Origin: Pseudomonas soli
GTDB taxonomy: Bacteria; Pseudomonadota; Gammaproteobacteria; Pseudomonadales; Pseudomonadaceae
Length of the DNA stretch: 64,000 nucleotides
Direction: 5' to 3'
NCBI RefSeq assembly: GCF_900110655.1
Contig: NZ_FOEQ01000007.1
Coordinates: 216,516-280,515 of the forward strand
In this document: piece by piece, positions 17,024 through 25,007 of the stretch
Layout: each line of letters starts with the position of its first letter
Position numbering within the stretch: position 1 is the first letter of the stretch
The notes under the pieces: generated by a model
Databases searched by the model: none
What the model was told of the DNA's origin: nothing
The model's input: only the letters and a program-made list of their open reading frames with translations
Position numbers and translations under genes: made by a program

Positions 17024-18069
17024 GCTTGATCCTCTGGGCCGCGTGGCGCCGGATTGCGGGTGATGAACATGGCATCACCGTAACTGAAGAAGCGGTAACC
17101 GTTCGCGACCGCCGCCGCATAGGCGGCCATGGTCTCGGGGTAACCGGCGAAGGCCGAGACCAGCATCAGCAGCGTGGACTCCGGCAGGTGGAAGTTGGTG
17201 ACCAGGCAATCGACCACATGGAACGGCCGGCCCGGGAAAATGAAGATGTCGGTGTCGCCACTGAACGCCTTGAGCTCGCCATCGCGCGCCGCGCTTTCCA
17301 GCGAACGCACGCTGGTGGTGCCCACGGCGACCACCCGCCCGCCACGGGCGCGGCAGGCCTGCACGGCATCGACCACATCCTGGCTCACTTCGAGCCACTC
17401 TTTATGCATGGTGTGGTCTTCGATCTTGTCGACCCGCACCGGCTGGAAGGTACCCGCCCCTACGTGCAGGGTGACGAAGGCGCGCTCGACGCCCTTGGCG
17501 GCGATCTTTTCCAGCAGCGCCTCGTCGAAGTGCAGGCCGGCGGTGGGTGCGGCCACGGCGCCGGCGCGCTGAGCGTAGACGGTCTGGTAGCGCTCGCGGT
17601 CGGCGCCCTCGTCGGGGCGGTCGATATACGGCGGCAGCGGCATATGGCCGACGCGCTCGAGCAGTGGCAGCACCTCTTCGCTGAAACGCAGCTCGAACAA
17701 GGTATCGTGGCGGGCGACCATCTCGGCCTCGCCGCCACCGTCGATGAGGATCTGCGCGCCTTCCTTAGGCGCCTTGCTGGCACGCACATGGGCCAGCACG
17801 CGGTGGTTGTCGAGCACGCGCTCGACCAGCACTTCCAGCTTGCCGCCGGAGGCTTTCTGGCCGAACAGCCGCGCCGGGATCACCCGGGTGTTGTTGAACA
17901 CCATCAGGTCGCCGGGGCGCAGGTAGTCGAGCAGGTCGGTGAACTGCTTGTGGGCCAGCTCGCCGCTGGGGCCATCGAGCACCAGCAGGCGGCTGCCATG
18001 ACGCTCGACCAGTGGATGGCGGGCGATCAGGGAATCGGGGAGTTCGAAGGAAAAATCGGCGACGCGCAT
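17020..18069 (-). CDS. queA: S-adenosylmethionine:tRNA ribosyltransferase-isomerase
   Basis: The 349-residue enzyme transfers and isomerises the ribose of SAM onto preQ1-tRNA, giving epoxyqueuosine. It starts MRVADFSFELPDSLIARHP and contains FNNTRVIPARL and PTAGLHFDEALL, both family signatures. It is the first gene of the queA-tgt-yajC-secD-secF cluster and overlaps tgt by 4 bp. Confidence 0.96.
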   Translation of the reverse strand: MRVADFSFELPDSLIARHPLVERHGSRLLVLDGPSGELAHKQFTDLLDYLRPGDLMVFNNTRVIPARLFGQKASGGKLEVLVERVLDNHRVLAHVRASKAPKEGAQILIDGGGEAEMVARHDTLFELRFSEEVLPLLERVGHMPLPPYIDRPDEGADRERYQTVYAQRAGAVAAPTAGLHFDEALLEKIAAKGVERAFVTLHVGAGTFQPVRVDKIEDHTMHKEWLEVSQDVVDAVQACRARGGRVVAVGTTSVRSLESAARDGELKAFSGDTDIFIFPGRPFHVVDCLVTNFHLPESTLLMLVSAFAGYPETMAAYAAAVANGYRFFSYGDAMFITRNPAPRGPEDQA

Positions 18070-18137
18070 GATGATGTTCGGGTTCGACAGGGCCGGGAAG
18101 TTTAGCCCAATGCGTGAAAATTGACCATGAAAGCCGA

Positions 18138-18166
18138 TTGACCACCTTGGGCGACCTCTCTATACT
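18138..18166 (+). promoter_or_regulatory. Sigma-70 promoter of tRNA-Leu
   Basis: TTGACC (18138-18143) and TATACT (18161-18166) are separated by 17 bp and lie 12 bp upstream of the mature tRNA, a textbook arrangement. A GC-rich GCGGCG follows the -10, resembling a stringent discriminator. Confidence 0.85.
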
Positions 18167-18178
18167 GCGGCGCCACAA

Positions 18179-18263
18179 GCCCTGATGGCGGAATTGGTAG
18201 ACGCGGCGGATTCAAAATCCGTTTTCGAAAGGAGTGGGAGTTCGAGTCTCCCTCGGGGCACCA
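18179..18263 (+). tRNA. tRNA-Leu (anticodon CAA)
   Basis: The 85-nt sequence folds as a class II tRNA. Acceptor strands GCCCTGA and TCGGGGC pair over 7 bp. The D-arm (GGCGGAATTGGTAGAC), the anticodon stem-loop GCGGA-TTCAAAA-TCCGT with anticodon CAA, the long variable arm and the T-loop TTCGAGT are present. The CCA end is encoded. It decodes UUG. Confidence 0.95.
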
Positions 18264-18271
18264 AGATCCAG

Positions 18272-18300
18272 AAAAAACCGACCTTATGGTCGGTTTTTTT
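18272..18300 (+). terminator. Rho-independent terminator of tRNA-Leu
   Basis: CCGACC and GGTCGG form a stem with a TTAT loop, preceded by A6 and followed by T7. It starts 9 bp after the tRNA CCA. Confidence 0.93.
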
Positions 18301-18377
18301 GTGTCTGAAAACAGGTGAAGTAAAAGCACGCTATCGGCGACCAACCTTCACCGCCATAACGACAGGAAGTCCATGGC

Positions 18378-18836
18378 ATGTCATTACCGCAATTGATCAC
18401 AGGAACGCGAACAAACCTCTGGACCGTGCTGCCTGGTTTGCTCGGCGGCATGGCGGTGACCACCTGCATCTCGCCATTCGATAGGTTCTTCTGGGGAAAT
18501 GTCGTCGATATCTGGGGACCGCAAGCCGCTATCCTGATCATTCTGTTAATCCTCAGGGCGCCAAAACCGGTGATCGGCGGTACAGCATTGGCGATGGCAC
18601 TTTACCTGGCGCTTTTCTACCTCTGGTTTTTCACGGGCGGAAGAGGCGACGTCATGGCTTGGTTCGTCTACCTGTTCAGCTTGCCTGGGGCGCTGATCGG
18701 CGCCTGCCTGGCGCTGCGCTTGACGAAGCTGGCAGCACCACTCACCGCCCTTGCCCTGGCAGGCGCCTGGGTTGCGGCTGGCCTGGTGATCAATCAGACG
18801 ATCATCTGCTCCACCCTCCTCTACTGCCTCGGGTAA
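18378..18836 (+). CDS. Hypothetical small integral membrane protein
   Basis: The 152-residue protein is mostly hydrophobic, with four or five predicted membrane helices (roughly residues 15-30, 46-60, 67-86, 92-113 and 118-148) and almost no soluble part. AGGAAG lies 8 nt before the ATG. No family signature was recognised. It stands alone between the tRNA and a GNAT gene on the same strand. Confidence 0.75.
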   Translation: MSLPQLITGTRTNLWTVLPGLLGGMAVTTCISPFDRFFWGNVVDIWGPQAAILIILLILRAPKPVIGGTALAMALYLALFYLWFFTGGRGDVMAWFVYLFSLPGALIGACLALRLTKLAAPLTALALAGAWVAAGLVINQTIICSTLLYCLG

Positions 18837-18908
18837 TCGCGCCCTGGGCGCGTGCAATGGTGAGGCCGTGGCGTATGCTGGAGCTCCATTCGAGTACGGA
18901 TCGCCACC

Positions 18909-19388
18909 ATGCCCTTGAGCCACCGCCCGGTGACACCGGCCGATGTCCCGATAATTTGCCGCTTTGCCCATGACGCCGAGGAACTGTTTTACATGTTCCC
19001 CAAAGCCACCTACCCGCTTACCCCCGTACAACTGAGCGAAGCCATTGCCCAGCGCTGCGGTTCGACAGTGATCGAGGCCGATGGCGTGATCGTTGGCTTC
19101 GCCAATTTCTACAAAGCCGAACACGGCGGCGTCTGCGCGCTGGGTAATGTGGTGGTGGCGCCGGCTGCGCGGGGTCAGGGGGTGGCACGTTATCTGGTGC
19201 AGTGCATGATCGGCCTGGCTCGCGAAGAGTTCGCAGCGCGGGAGGTCTGGGTATCGTGTTTCAATCACAACACCGCAGGGTTGCTGCTTTATCCACAGCT
19301 GGGTTTTGTACCGTTCAGGATCGAGGAGCGGCGGGCACCGGATGGGAGCCGGGTGGCGCTGGTGCAGATGAAGCAGGTGTTGGACTGA
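18909..19388 (+). CDS. GNAT-family N-acetyltransferase
   Basis: This 159-residue single-domain GNAT protein has the acetyl-CoA pyrophosphate-binding motif A at about residues 81-95 (VVVAPAARGQGVARYLV), with the RGQGVA core, and a motif-B-like NHNTAGLLLYPQLGF near the C-terminus. The family acetylates amines of small molecules or proteins; the substrate here cannot be told. It lies 72 bp after the hypothetical membrane gene, with a single REP element downstream. Confidence 0.88.
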   Translation: MPLSHRPVTPADVPIICRFAHDAEELFYMFPKATYPLTPVQLSEAIAQRCGSTVIEADGVIVGFANFYKAEHGGVCALGNVVVAPAARGQGVARYLVQCMIGLAREEFAAREVWVSCFNHNTAGLLLYPQLGFVPFRIEERRAPDGSRVALVQMKQVLD

Positions 19389-19441
19389 GGTTGATATGGT
19401 TTACCGGTGTGCAGTGTGGACTGGATTGAGGCTGCGTTGCA

Positions 19442-19469
19442 GCCATCGCGGGGCAAGCCCGCTCCCACG
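19442..19469 (+). repeat. Single REP element
   Basis: The sequence ATCGCGGGGCAAGCCCGCTC with flanking GCC and CCACG matches the other REP copies in this window. It lies 54 bp after the GNAT stop and is unpaired. Confidence 0.85.
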
Positions 19470-19543
19470 CTGACGATGCTCGCAATTCTGCTCACCGTGC
19501 GACAGCGCAGTAAAAAAGACCGGGTGCAAGGAGTCTGGCTGGA

Positions 19544-19705
19544 CTAGCCATCTGTAGTGCGCAAGCGTGCGGCCTGGACATGGGACTGTGCTCGAATGAT
19601 TTCATCTGCGTCACCTTCGGCCAGTACCTGTGACAGGTATTCCTGAATCGCGGCCTCTGAATCCAGTAGATCCGCAATATTGAATGACGTCAGTTCACTG
19701 GTCAT
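19544..19705 (-). pseudogene. N-terminal stub of a HigA-like addiction-module antitoxin
   Basis: The reverse strand encodes 53 residues starting MTSELTSFNIADLLDSEAAI and continuing QEYLSQVLAEGDADEI, with GAGGAAG 6 nt upstream. The pattern (short N-terminus, DxADxLDxEExIxEYL, VLAEGD) is that of the N-terminus of putative addiction-module antidote proteins, which normally continue for about 45 more residues through an HTH. Here the frame stops after VQAARLRTTDG, no HTH follows, and no toxin gene is adjacent. It is probably a remnant, though a functional short peptide cannot be excluded. It is too short for most gene callers. Confidence 0.55.
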
Positions 19706-19895
19706 GCTCGACTTCCTCAAAGTGAATGGGTCAGAGCCTAAACCATCCCCGCGAGAGAAGCCTTACCGCTTGATGTAGGCCTCTTCTTAAGTGCTGAACA
19801 GAAAAGCCACGTTACACCCTGCCCACGAATCCCAGCGAACCTTATCCTCTCCCGCGACGTCGGAACCTGCATGCCCCGCTTCGAGGTTCCCCAAC

Positions 19896-20786
19896 GTGAA
19901 AGCCCTCCTCGCCCGCAAGTACCGCCTGGTGGTCAAGACCTTCGGCTACATCGGCTGGTCGCTGTTCTGGCTGCTGATCTGGGACGTGCTGGTCACCATC
20001 GACTTCATGCTGTTCTTCAACAGCAAGTTCAGCCTGCCGCTGATCCCGCTCACCCTGCTGGGCTCGGCGCTGGTGGTGCTGGTGAGCTTTCGCAACAGCA
20101 GTGCCTACAACCGCTGGTGGGAGGCGCGCACCTTGTGGGGGGCGCTGGTGAACAGTTCACGCAGTTTCGCCCGACAGGTGCTGACGCTGGTCGACGACCC
20201 GGCTGAGGGGCCGAACCCGGTGAAGGCGACCTTGCTGCGTCGGCATATCGCCTATGTGAACTGCCTGGCCGCCCATCTCAAGAACGAGAAATGCCCGGAT
20301 GAGCTGATGGCCTTCATACCGCCCGGCGAGTTCGAACGGCGCAATCGCTCCAACAATTTTGCCAACGATATCCTCAGCGGTTCGGCGGCGCTGCTGGCCC
20401 AGGAATACCAGGCCGGGCGACTGGACAGCATCCGCCTGGCGCGTCTGGAATCGACGCTGGTGGACATGTCCAACGCCCAGGGCGGGATGGAGCGGATCGC
20501 CAATACGCCGCTGCCCTACCCTTATGTGTACTTCCCACGGCTGTTCATCACGCTGTTCTGCCTGATAGTGCCGGTGGGGCTGGTGGAGTCGCTGGGCTGG
20601 TTCACGCCGCTGGCTTCGACGGTCGTCGGCTTCATGTTGCTGGCGATCGAACGGATCGGCACGGACCTGCAGAGCCCGTTCCGCATCAGCGAGCATCAGA
20701 TCCCGATGGACACGATCTGCGAGACCATCGAACGCAACCTGGAGTCGATGCAGCGTGAGGCGCAGTGTGCGGCCCGCGTGCCTTGA
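19896..20786 (+). CDS. Bestrophin-family membrane protein (putative anion channel)
   Basis: The protein contains the bestrophin core: two N-terminal TMs (YIGWSLFWLLIWDVLVTIDF), the signature SFRNSSAYNRWWEART, the segment LPYPYVYFPRLF and the C-terminal IGTDLQSPF. Bacterial bestrophins are pentameric ion channels of inner membrane. GTG at 19896 (296 residues) is preferred, with GAGG 9 nt upstream; the frame stays open to a GTG at 19791 (331 residues), but the extra 35 residues look non-coding. Confidence 0.87.
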   Translation: MKALLARKYRLVVKTFGYIGWSLFWLLIWDVLVTIDFMLFFNSKFSLPLIPLTLLGSALVVLVSFRNSSAYNRWWEARTLWGALVNSSRSFARQVLTLVDDPAEGPNPVKATLLRRHIAYVNCLAAHLKNEKCPDELMAFIPPGEFERRNRSNNFANDILSGSAALLAQEYQAGRLDSIRLARLESTLVDMSNAQGGMERIANTPLPYPYVYFPRLFITLFCLIVPVGLVESLGWFTPLASTVVGFMLLAIERIGTDLQSPFRISEHQIPMDTICETIERNLESMQREAQCAARVP

Positions 20787-20800
20787 GCCCTCGGCCCTGC

Positions 20801-21919
20801 TTACTCCAGCCGTGCGTACTCCCGACAGCCTTCCCAACCGATCCCGCTCTGGGCCGTGTGCTGCAACAACCACTCCAGCGCCGGCTGGGCCTTGGGCAAG
20901 CCGTCACGGAACTGGATAACCCCCTTGCGCCACAAAAGCATCAGCGTCAGCACCCGCTGCGCCGAGGCCTCGGCGCTCAGCGGGCCGTCATCCTGAGCGT
21001 CGATGTCCCACAGTGAAACCCGCAGCTGCTGGCTGTCCAGGAACGCTTCGCCATCGGCGCGGCGCTGGCCATAGGGCGGACGGAACAGCGGCACATACTG
21101 CTCGGCCAGGTCGGCCTGCACCCGTGCCTGGCTGCGCCGCAGTGAATCCTGCCAATCCTGCCACTGGGCATGGGAGCGGTACTCCCAGCCCTGGATACCC
21201 ACGCACTGGCCGGCGTACAGCTCGCCCAGCGGGCCGGCATCGCGCCGTTGCTGCAGGCGATTGCCGAGCACGAAGAAAATCCCGTCGAGCTTCTGCCGGC
21301 GCAGGTAGTCAGCCAGCGCATCGGTGCTACCGCCCTGGGGGGCGGGGCCGCTGACGAAGGTCAGCAGGAACATCCGGTCATTGAGTTCCTCGCCGTTGCG
21401 TTCACGATCGGAGAGCTTGGCCACCTCGCTGGTGGTCTGGGGAAACAGCGCAGCCTTGCGCAGCTGCTCATCCAGGTAACGGGTGTGGAACTGATGACTG
21501 GGCTCGACCCACTCGGCATAGAACGAGCCGACATCTTCGGCGAACACAGCGGCCTGTGTACGCAAATCGGACATGGATTCCACCGGGTAGCAGAACGAGG
21601 CGTCCTGTTCGCAACTGCGCTGCGCCTGCTGATAGCTGGTCCACAGACGCTGCCACAAGCGCGCCCGCACTGCCCGCACCACGGTCAGGTTGATCTGGCG
21701 CAGGCCCAGCCGGGCCTTCAGCGCCGGCTCGTCGAGCATCTCGCTTTCGTGCAGCACGCGGGCGAACGACAGGATCTCCGCCCGCGACGCCACGTCGTAC
21801 AAAGCCGGGCTATTCAACTGCTCCGGCCAGCGCTCACGGTCGAAACTGACGAAATCGGCCGGGGCCGCCTGCGCGCCAAGGCTCAGGAGCCCGGCTAGCA
21901 GGGCAAACGCGATACGCAC
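20801..21919 (-). CDS. NodB-like polysaccharide deacetylase-fold protein, probably inactive
   Basis: About 372 residues with a signal peptide (RIAFALLAGLLSLGAQAA). The C-terminal half follows the polysaccharide deacetylase order: motif 1 appears as TFVSGP (residues 187-192) where active enzymes have TFDDGP; motif 2 keeps SH (249-250) but lacks the first metal histidine; motif 3 is intact as LFRPPYG (279-284 region); motif 4 is SLWDIDAQDDG (303-312). The catalytic and metal-binding aspartates of motif 1 are therefore missing. The N-terminal 180 residues match nothing recognised. Start chosen: GTG at 21919 with AGGAG 9 nt upstream; ATG at 21928 and GTG at 21952 are alternatives. Confidence 0.75.
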   Translation of the reverse strand: MRIAFALLAGLLSLGAQAAPADFVSFDRERWPEQLNSPALYDVASRAEILSFARVLHESEMLDEPALKARLGLRQINLTVVRAVRARLWQRLWTSYQQAQRSCEQDASFCYPVESMSDLRTQAAVFAEDVGSFYAEWVEPSHQFHTRYLDEQLRKAALFPQTTSEVAKLSDRERNGEELNDRMFLLTFVSGPAPQGGSTDALADYLRRQKLDGIFFVLGNRLQQRRDAGPLGELYAGQCVGIQGWEYRSHAQWQDWQDSLRRSQARVQADLAEQYVPLFRPPYGQRRADGEAFLDSQQLRVSLWDIDAQDDGPLSAEASAQRVLTLMLLWRKGVIQFRDGLPKAQPALEWLLQHTAQSGIGWEGCREYARLE

Positions 21920-22068
21920 GATGTGCATTCTCCTAGAAGACTTGGCGCGCACTATAACGCGACAGCCGCCGGTTGCCTGTGGCGATGTTCGCTGACTATC
22001 GTCGCCATAGTTTGGCGTTGCGCCAGCAGCCCCGTAGAATTCGCCCGACGATTCCAGGAGCCGACCCG

Positions 22069-22848
22069 ATGCTGACGGTGATTTCCCCCGCCAAGACCCT
22101 CGACTACGACACCCCGCCGGTGACCCAACGCCATACCTTGCCCCAGTACCTGGACGATTCCCAGGAGCTGATCGTGCAACTGCGCGAGCTGTCGCCGGCG
22201 CAAATCGCCGAGCTAATGCACCTCTCCGACAAGCTCGCCGGCCTCAATGCCGCGCGTTTCGGCAGTTGGACCCCGGATTTCACCCCGGCCAACGCCAAGC
22301 AGGCGCTACTGGCGTTCAAGGGCGACGTCTACACCGGGCTCGATGCCGAAAGTCTGGGCGAGGACGATTTCAGCTATGCCCAGGATCACCTGCGCATGCT
22401 CTCGGGCCTGTACGGCCTGCTGCGTCCGCTGGACCTGATGCAGCCCTACCGCCTGGAAATGGGCACAAAGCTGGCCAACGGCCGCGGCAAGGACCTGTAT
22501 GCCTTCTGGGGCACGCGCATCAGCGAGTGGCTGAACCAGGCCCTGGCCGACCAGGGCGACGACGTGCTGCTGAACCTGGCCAGCAACGAGTACTTCAGCG
22601 CGGTGAAGAAAAGCGCCCTGAAGGCGCGGGTGATCGACGTCGACTTCAAGGACCTGAAGAACGGCCAGTACAAGATCATCAGTTTCTATGCCAAGAAAGC
22701 CCGCGGGATGATGAGCCGCTTCGTGATCCAGGAGCGGGTCAACGACCCCGAGCAGCTCAAGCGCTTCGATGCGCAGGGCTACTACTATAGTGCCGAGCAG
22801 TCGAAGCCAGATCACCTGGTGTTCCTGCGCGATCACGCTGAGGGCTGA
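22069..22848 (+). CDS. yaaA: Peroxide stress protein YaaA (DUF328/UPF0246)
   Basis: The 259-residue protein starts MLTVISPAKTLDYDTP with AGGAG upstream and contains LYGLLRPLDLMQPYRLEMGT, NLASNEYFSAV and FYAKKARGMM, all YaaA signatures. In E. coli YaaA limits free iron and oxidative DNA damage during peroxide stress. A reading from 21973 adds 32 unrelated residues and was not used. It is divergent from the NodB-like gene and is the last gene before the alginate leader. Confidence 0.95.
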   Translation: MLTVISPAKTLDYDTPPVTQRHTLPQYLDDSQELIVQLRELSPAQIAELMHLSDKLAGLNAARFGSWTPDFTPANAKQALLAFKGDVYTGLDAESLGEDDFSYAQDHLRMLSGLYGLLRPLDLMQPYRLEMGTKLANGRGKDLYAFWGTRISEWLNQALADQGDDVLLNLASNEYFSAVKKSALKARVIDVDFKDLKNGQYKIISFYAKKARGMMSRFVIQERVNDPEQLKRFDAQGYYYSAEQSKPDHLVFLRDHAEG

Positions 22849-22855
22849 TGGCCCC

Positions 22856-22873
22856 GGGGGCGCTTGCGCCCCC
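22856..22873 (+). terminator. GC-rich hairpin after yaaA
   Basis: GGGGGCG and CGCCCCC form a stem with a CTTG loop 7 bp after the yaaA stop. No U-tract follows. Confidence 0.45.
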
Positions 22874-22977
22874 ATCCCACCCCTGCCCCGCAATAGGGCA
22901 AGCTTGCGCCTGAAAATCGCCAAATAACAGACGCCAAAAAACCATCCCCATTATCCTTATCGCAAAACGCCATAAGA

Positions 22978-22986
22978 CCGTTCGTA
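22978..22986 (+). promoter_or_regulatory. Possible AlgR-binding box
   Basis: CCGTTCGTA matches the P. aeruginosa AlgR consensus CCGTTCGTC at 8 of 9 positions and lies about 640 bp upstream of algD. A 9-bp match alone is weak evidence. Confidence 0.3.
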
Positions 22987-23153
22987 GTTTTTTGACGGAT
23001 TTTGAAAAAAATTTTCGCATGCTGGCATATAACCATCGCGCTTCGTTTTCACCCTTTATATACGGGGACGAAACTGCGCCGTGCTATCAGATTGAAAGTA
23101 TTTCCCTCTGAAAAAATATTTAGAAATCTTTCACCGTGGGGCAACCACCTCAG

Positions 23154-23181
23154 GAACTTCTACTACGCCCAATGGCTCATA
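23154..23181 (+). promoter_or_regulatory. Possible AlgU (sigma-22) promoter of the alginate operon
   Basis: GAACTT (23154-23159), the AlgU -35, is followed after 17 bp by TCATA (23177-23181), compatible with the TCnnA -10. The predicted start lies about 430 nt before algD, comparable to the long algD leader of P. aeruginosa. Two other GAACTT copies (near 23264 and 23474) lack a matching -10 at the right distance. Confidence 0.4.
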
Positions 23182-23619
23182 GCACCCGTAACGAGTTTCA
23201 AGCGCTGAACGTGAGAAATGACTTACAGATGACAAAGGGCCCCCATCCCTAACCGGCCCGAGAACTTCAACGGCGGTACAGGAAGTGCCTGAAGCCATTA
23301 TCCATGCAGGAGACAAGCGCCCCTAAAATTCGTCCTAGTGGTTGATTTCAAAGGATTTATCCACTTGAAAAAACAAGCACAGCAATTCGCGAACGGCGAT
23401 TTGCAATAAAGACGGCTGCATTTCAGGGCACGCCTTTTAAATATTGGCCTTTGACTGCCAACTTTGAGTGCAGAACTTTTTGCGCTCCGGATTTATTCAT
23501 GCCTGCGTTCGGTGAAGTGTCAATTCGCCATGGAACCGTGCGCCCGAAAACTGCTGGTCAATCAACCCGGTCGGCTCTTCGCTGAAGGGCTGGCGTGATA
23601 AACACATGAGGTGAATGCG

Positions 23620-24936
23620 ATGCGTATCAGCATCTTTGGTTTGGGTTATGTGGGTGCAGTCTGTGCCGGTTGCCTGTCGGCACGAGGCCATGACGTGATT
23701 GGGGTGGACGTGTCCAGCACCAAGATCGACCTGATCAACCAGGGCAAGTCGCCCATCGTCGAACCGGGCTTGGAAGAGTTGCTGCAGCAAGGCATCGCCA
23801 ATGGCCGTCTGCGCGGCACCACGGACTTCGCCGAAGCCATCCGCGCCAGCGACGTGTCGATGATCTGCGTCGGCACACCGAGCAAGAAGAACGGCGACCT
23901 GGGCCTGGAATACATCGAGTCGGTGTGCCGCGAGATCGGCTACGTGCTGCGCGACACTACCCGCCGTCACACCATCGTGGTGCGCAGCACCGTGCTGCCG
24001 GGCACCGTCAAGAACGTGGTAATCCCGATCCTCGAAGACTGCTCGGGCAAGAAGGCCGGTGTCGATTTCGGCGTGGCGGTCAACCCCGAGTTCCTGCGCG
24101 AAAGCACCGCGATCAAGGACTACGACCACCCACCGATGACCGTCATCGGCGAGCTGGACAGCGCCAGCGGCGACGTCCTGCAAGCCCTGTACGAAGAACT
24201 CGATGCCCCGGTGATCCGCAAGCCGATCGAAGTGGCCGAGATGATCAAGTACACCTGCAACGTCTGGCACGCGACCAAGGTCACCTTCGCCAACGAGATC
24301 GGCAACATCGCCAAGGCGGTCGGCGTCGATGGTCGCGATGTGATGGACGTGGTCTGCCAGGACAAGGTGCTCAACCTGTCGCAGTACTACATGCGCCCAG
24401 GCTTCGCCTTCGGCGGCTCGTGCCTGCCCAAGGACGTACGTGCCCTCACGTATCGCGCCTCGAGCCTGGACGTGAAGGCGCCGCTGCTCGACTCGCTGAT
24501 GCGCAGCAACGAATCCCAGGTGCAGAACGCCTTCGACATCATCGAGAGCCACGACAAGCGCAAGGTCGCCTTGTTGGGTCTGTCGTTCAAGGCCGGTACC
24601 GACGATCTTCGCGAGAGCCCGCTGGTGGAGTTGGCCGAGCGCCTGATCGGCAAGGGCTACCAGCTGGACATCTACGACCAGAACGTCGAATACGCCCGGG
24701 TGCACGGCGCCAACAAGGAATACATCGAATCGAAGATTCCGCATGTGTCCTCCTTGCTCAACGCCAACTTCGAGCAGGTGGTGAACGACGCCGACATCAT
24801 CGTGCTGGGCAACCGTGACGAGAAATTCCGAGCCCTGGCCCAACAGGCGCCGGCCGGCAAGCAAGTGATCGACCTGGTCGGTTTCATGAACAAGCCAACC
24901 TGCACCACCAGCCGCACCGAAGGCATCTGCTGGTAA
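23620..24936 (+). CDS. algD: GDP-mannose 6-dehydrogenase
   Basis: The 438-residue enzyme oxidises GDP-mannose to GDP-mannuronate, the committed and usually limiting step of alginate synthesis. It starts MRISIFGLGYVGAVCAGCLS with the Rossmann GxGYVG motif, and the catalytic cysteine is Cys268 in FGGSCLPKDVRAL, the P. aeruginosa position. GAGG precedes the ATG; an in-frame GTG at 23611 is less likely. It is the first gene of the operon. Confidence 0.98.
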   Translation: MRISIFGLGYVGAVCAGCLSARGHDVIGVDVSSTKIDLINQGKSPIVEPGLEELLQQGIANGRLRGTTDFAEAIRASDVSMICVGTPSKKNGDLGLEYIESVCREIGYVLRDTTRRHTIVVRSTVLPGTVKNVVIPILEDCSGKKAGVDFGVAVNPEFLRESTAIKDYDHPPMTVIGELDSASGDVLQALYEELDAPVIRKPIEVAEMIKYTCNVWHATKVTFANEIGNIAKAVGVDGRDVMDVVCQDKVLNLSQYYMRPGFAFGGSCLPKDVRALTYRASSLDVKAPLLDSLMRSNESQVQNAFDIIESHDKRKVALLGLSFKAGTDDLRESPLVELAERLIGKGYQLDIYDQNVEYARVHGANKEYIESKIPHVSSLLNANFEQVVNDADIIVLGNRDEKFRALAQQAPAGKQVIDLVGFMNKPTCTTSRTEGICW

Positions 24937-25007
24937 ACCCGGTCGGGCGGCGCGTCCCTCCCCAGCGCGCCGCCCTTCCCACCCCGAATTCTCGACGGAT
25001 GCCGAAC

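Larger units (their letters stand above)
22874..23619 (+). promoter_or_regulatory. Long algD upstream region, no gene seen
   Basis: The 771 bp between yaaA and algD hold no plausible gene. Base composition is clearly AT-richer than the surroundings, especially about 22920-23120 and 23330-23500, with A/T runs such as TTTTTTGACGG and TGAAAAAAATTTT. In P. aeruginosa the algD upstream region is a large regulatory platform (AlgU, AlgR, AmrZ, AlgB) with a leader of several hundred bases; the size here is similar. A possible AlgU promoter and an AlgR-like box are listed separately. A ribosome-binding site GAGG precedes the algD ATG. Confidence 0.6.

Noticed and set aside
21973..22068. N-terminal extension of YaaA
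   Set aside because: The 32 added residues are unlike the family and the AGGAG site fits the ATG at 22069.
23264..23290. Second GAACTT (and a third near 23474) as alginate promoters
   Set aside because: No TCnnA-type -10 at 16-17 bp from either copy.
18300..23600. Possible genomic island next to tRNA-Leu
   Set aside because: No integrase, no direct repeat of the tRNA 3' end and no mobile genes were seen; composition is normal up to yaaA.
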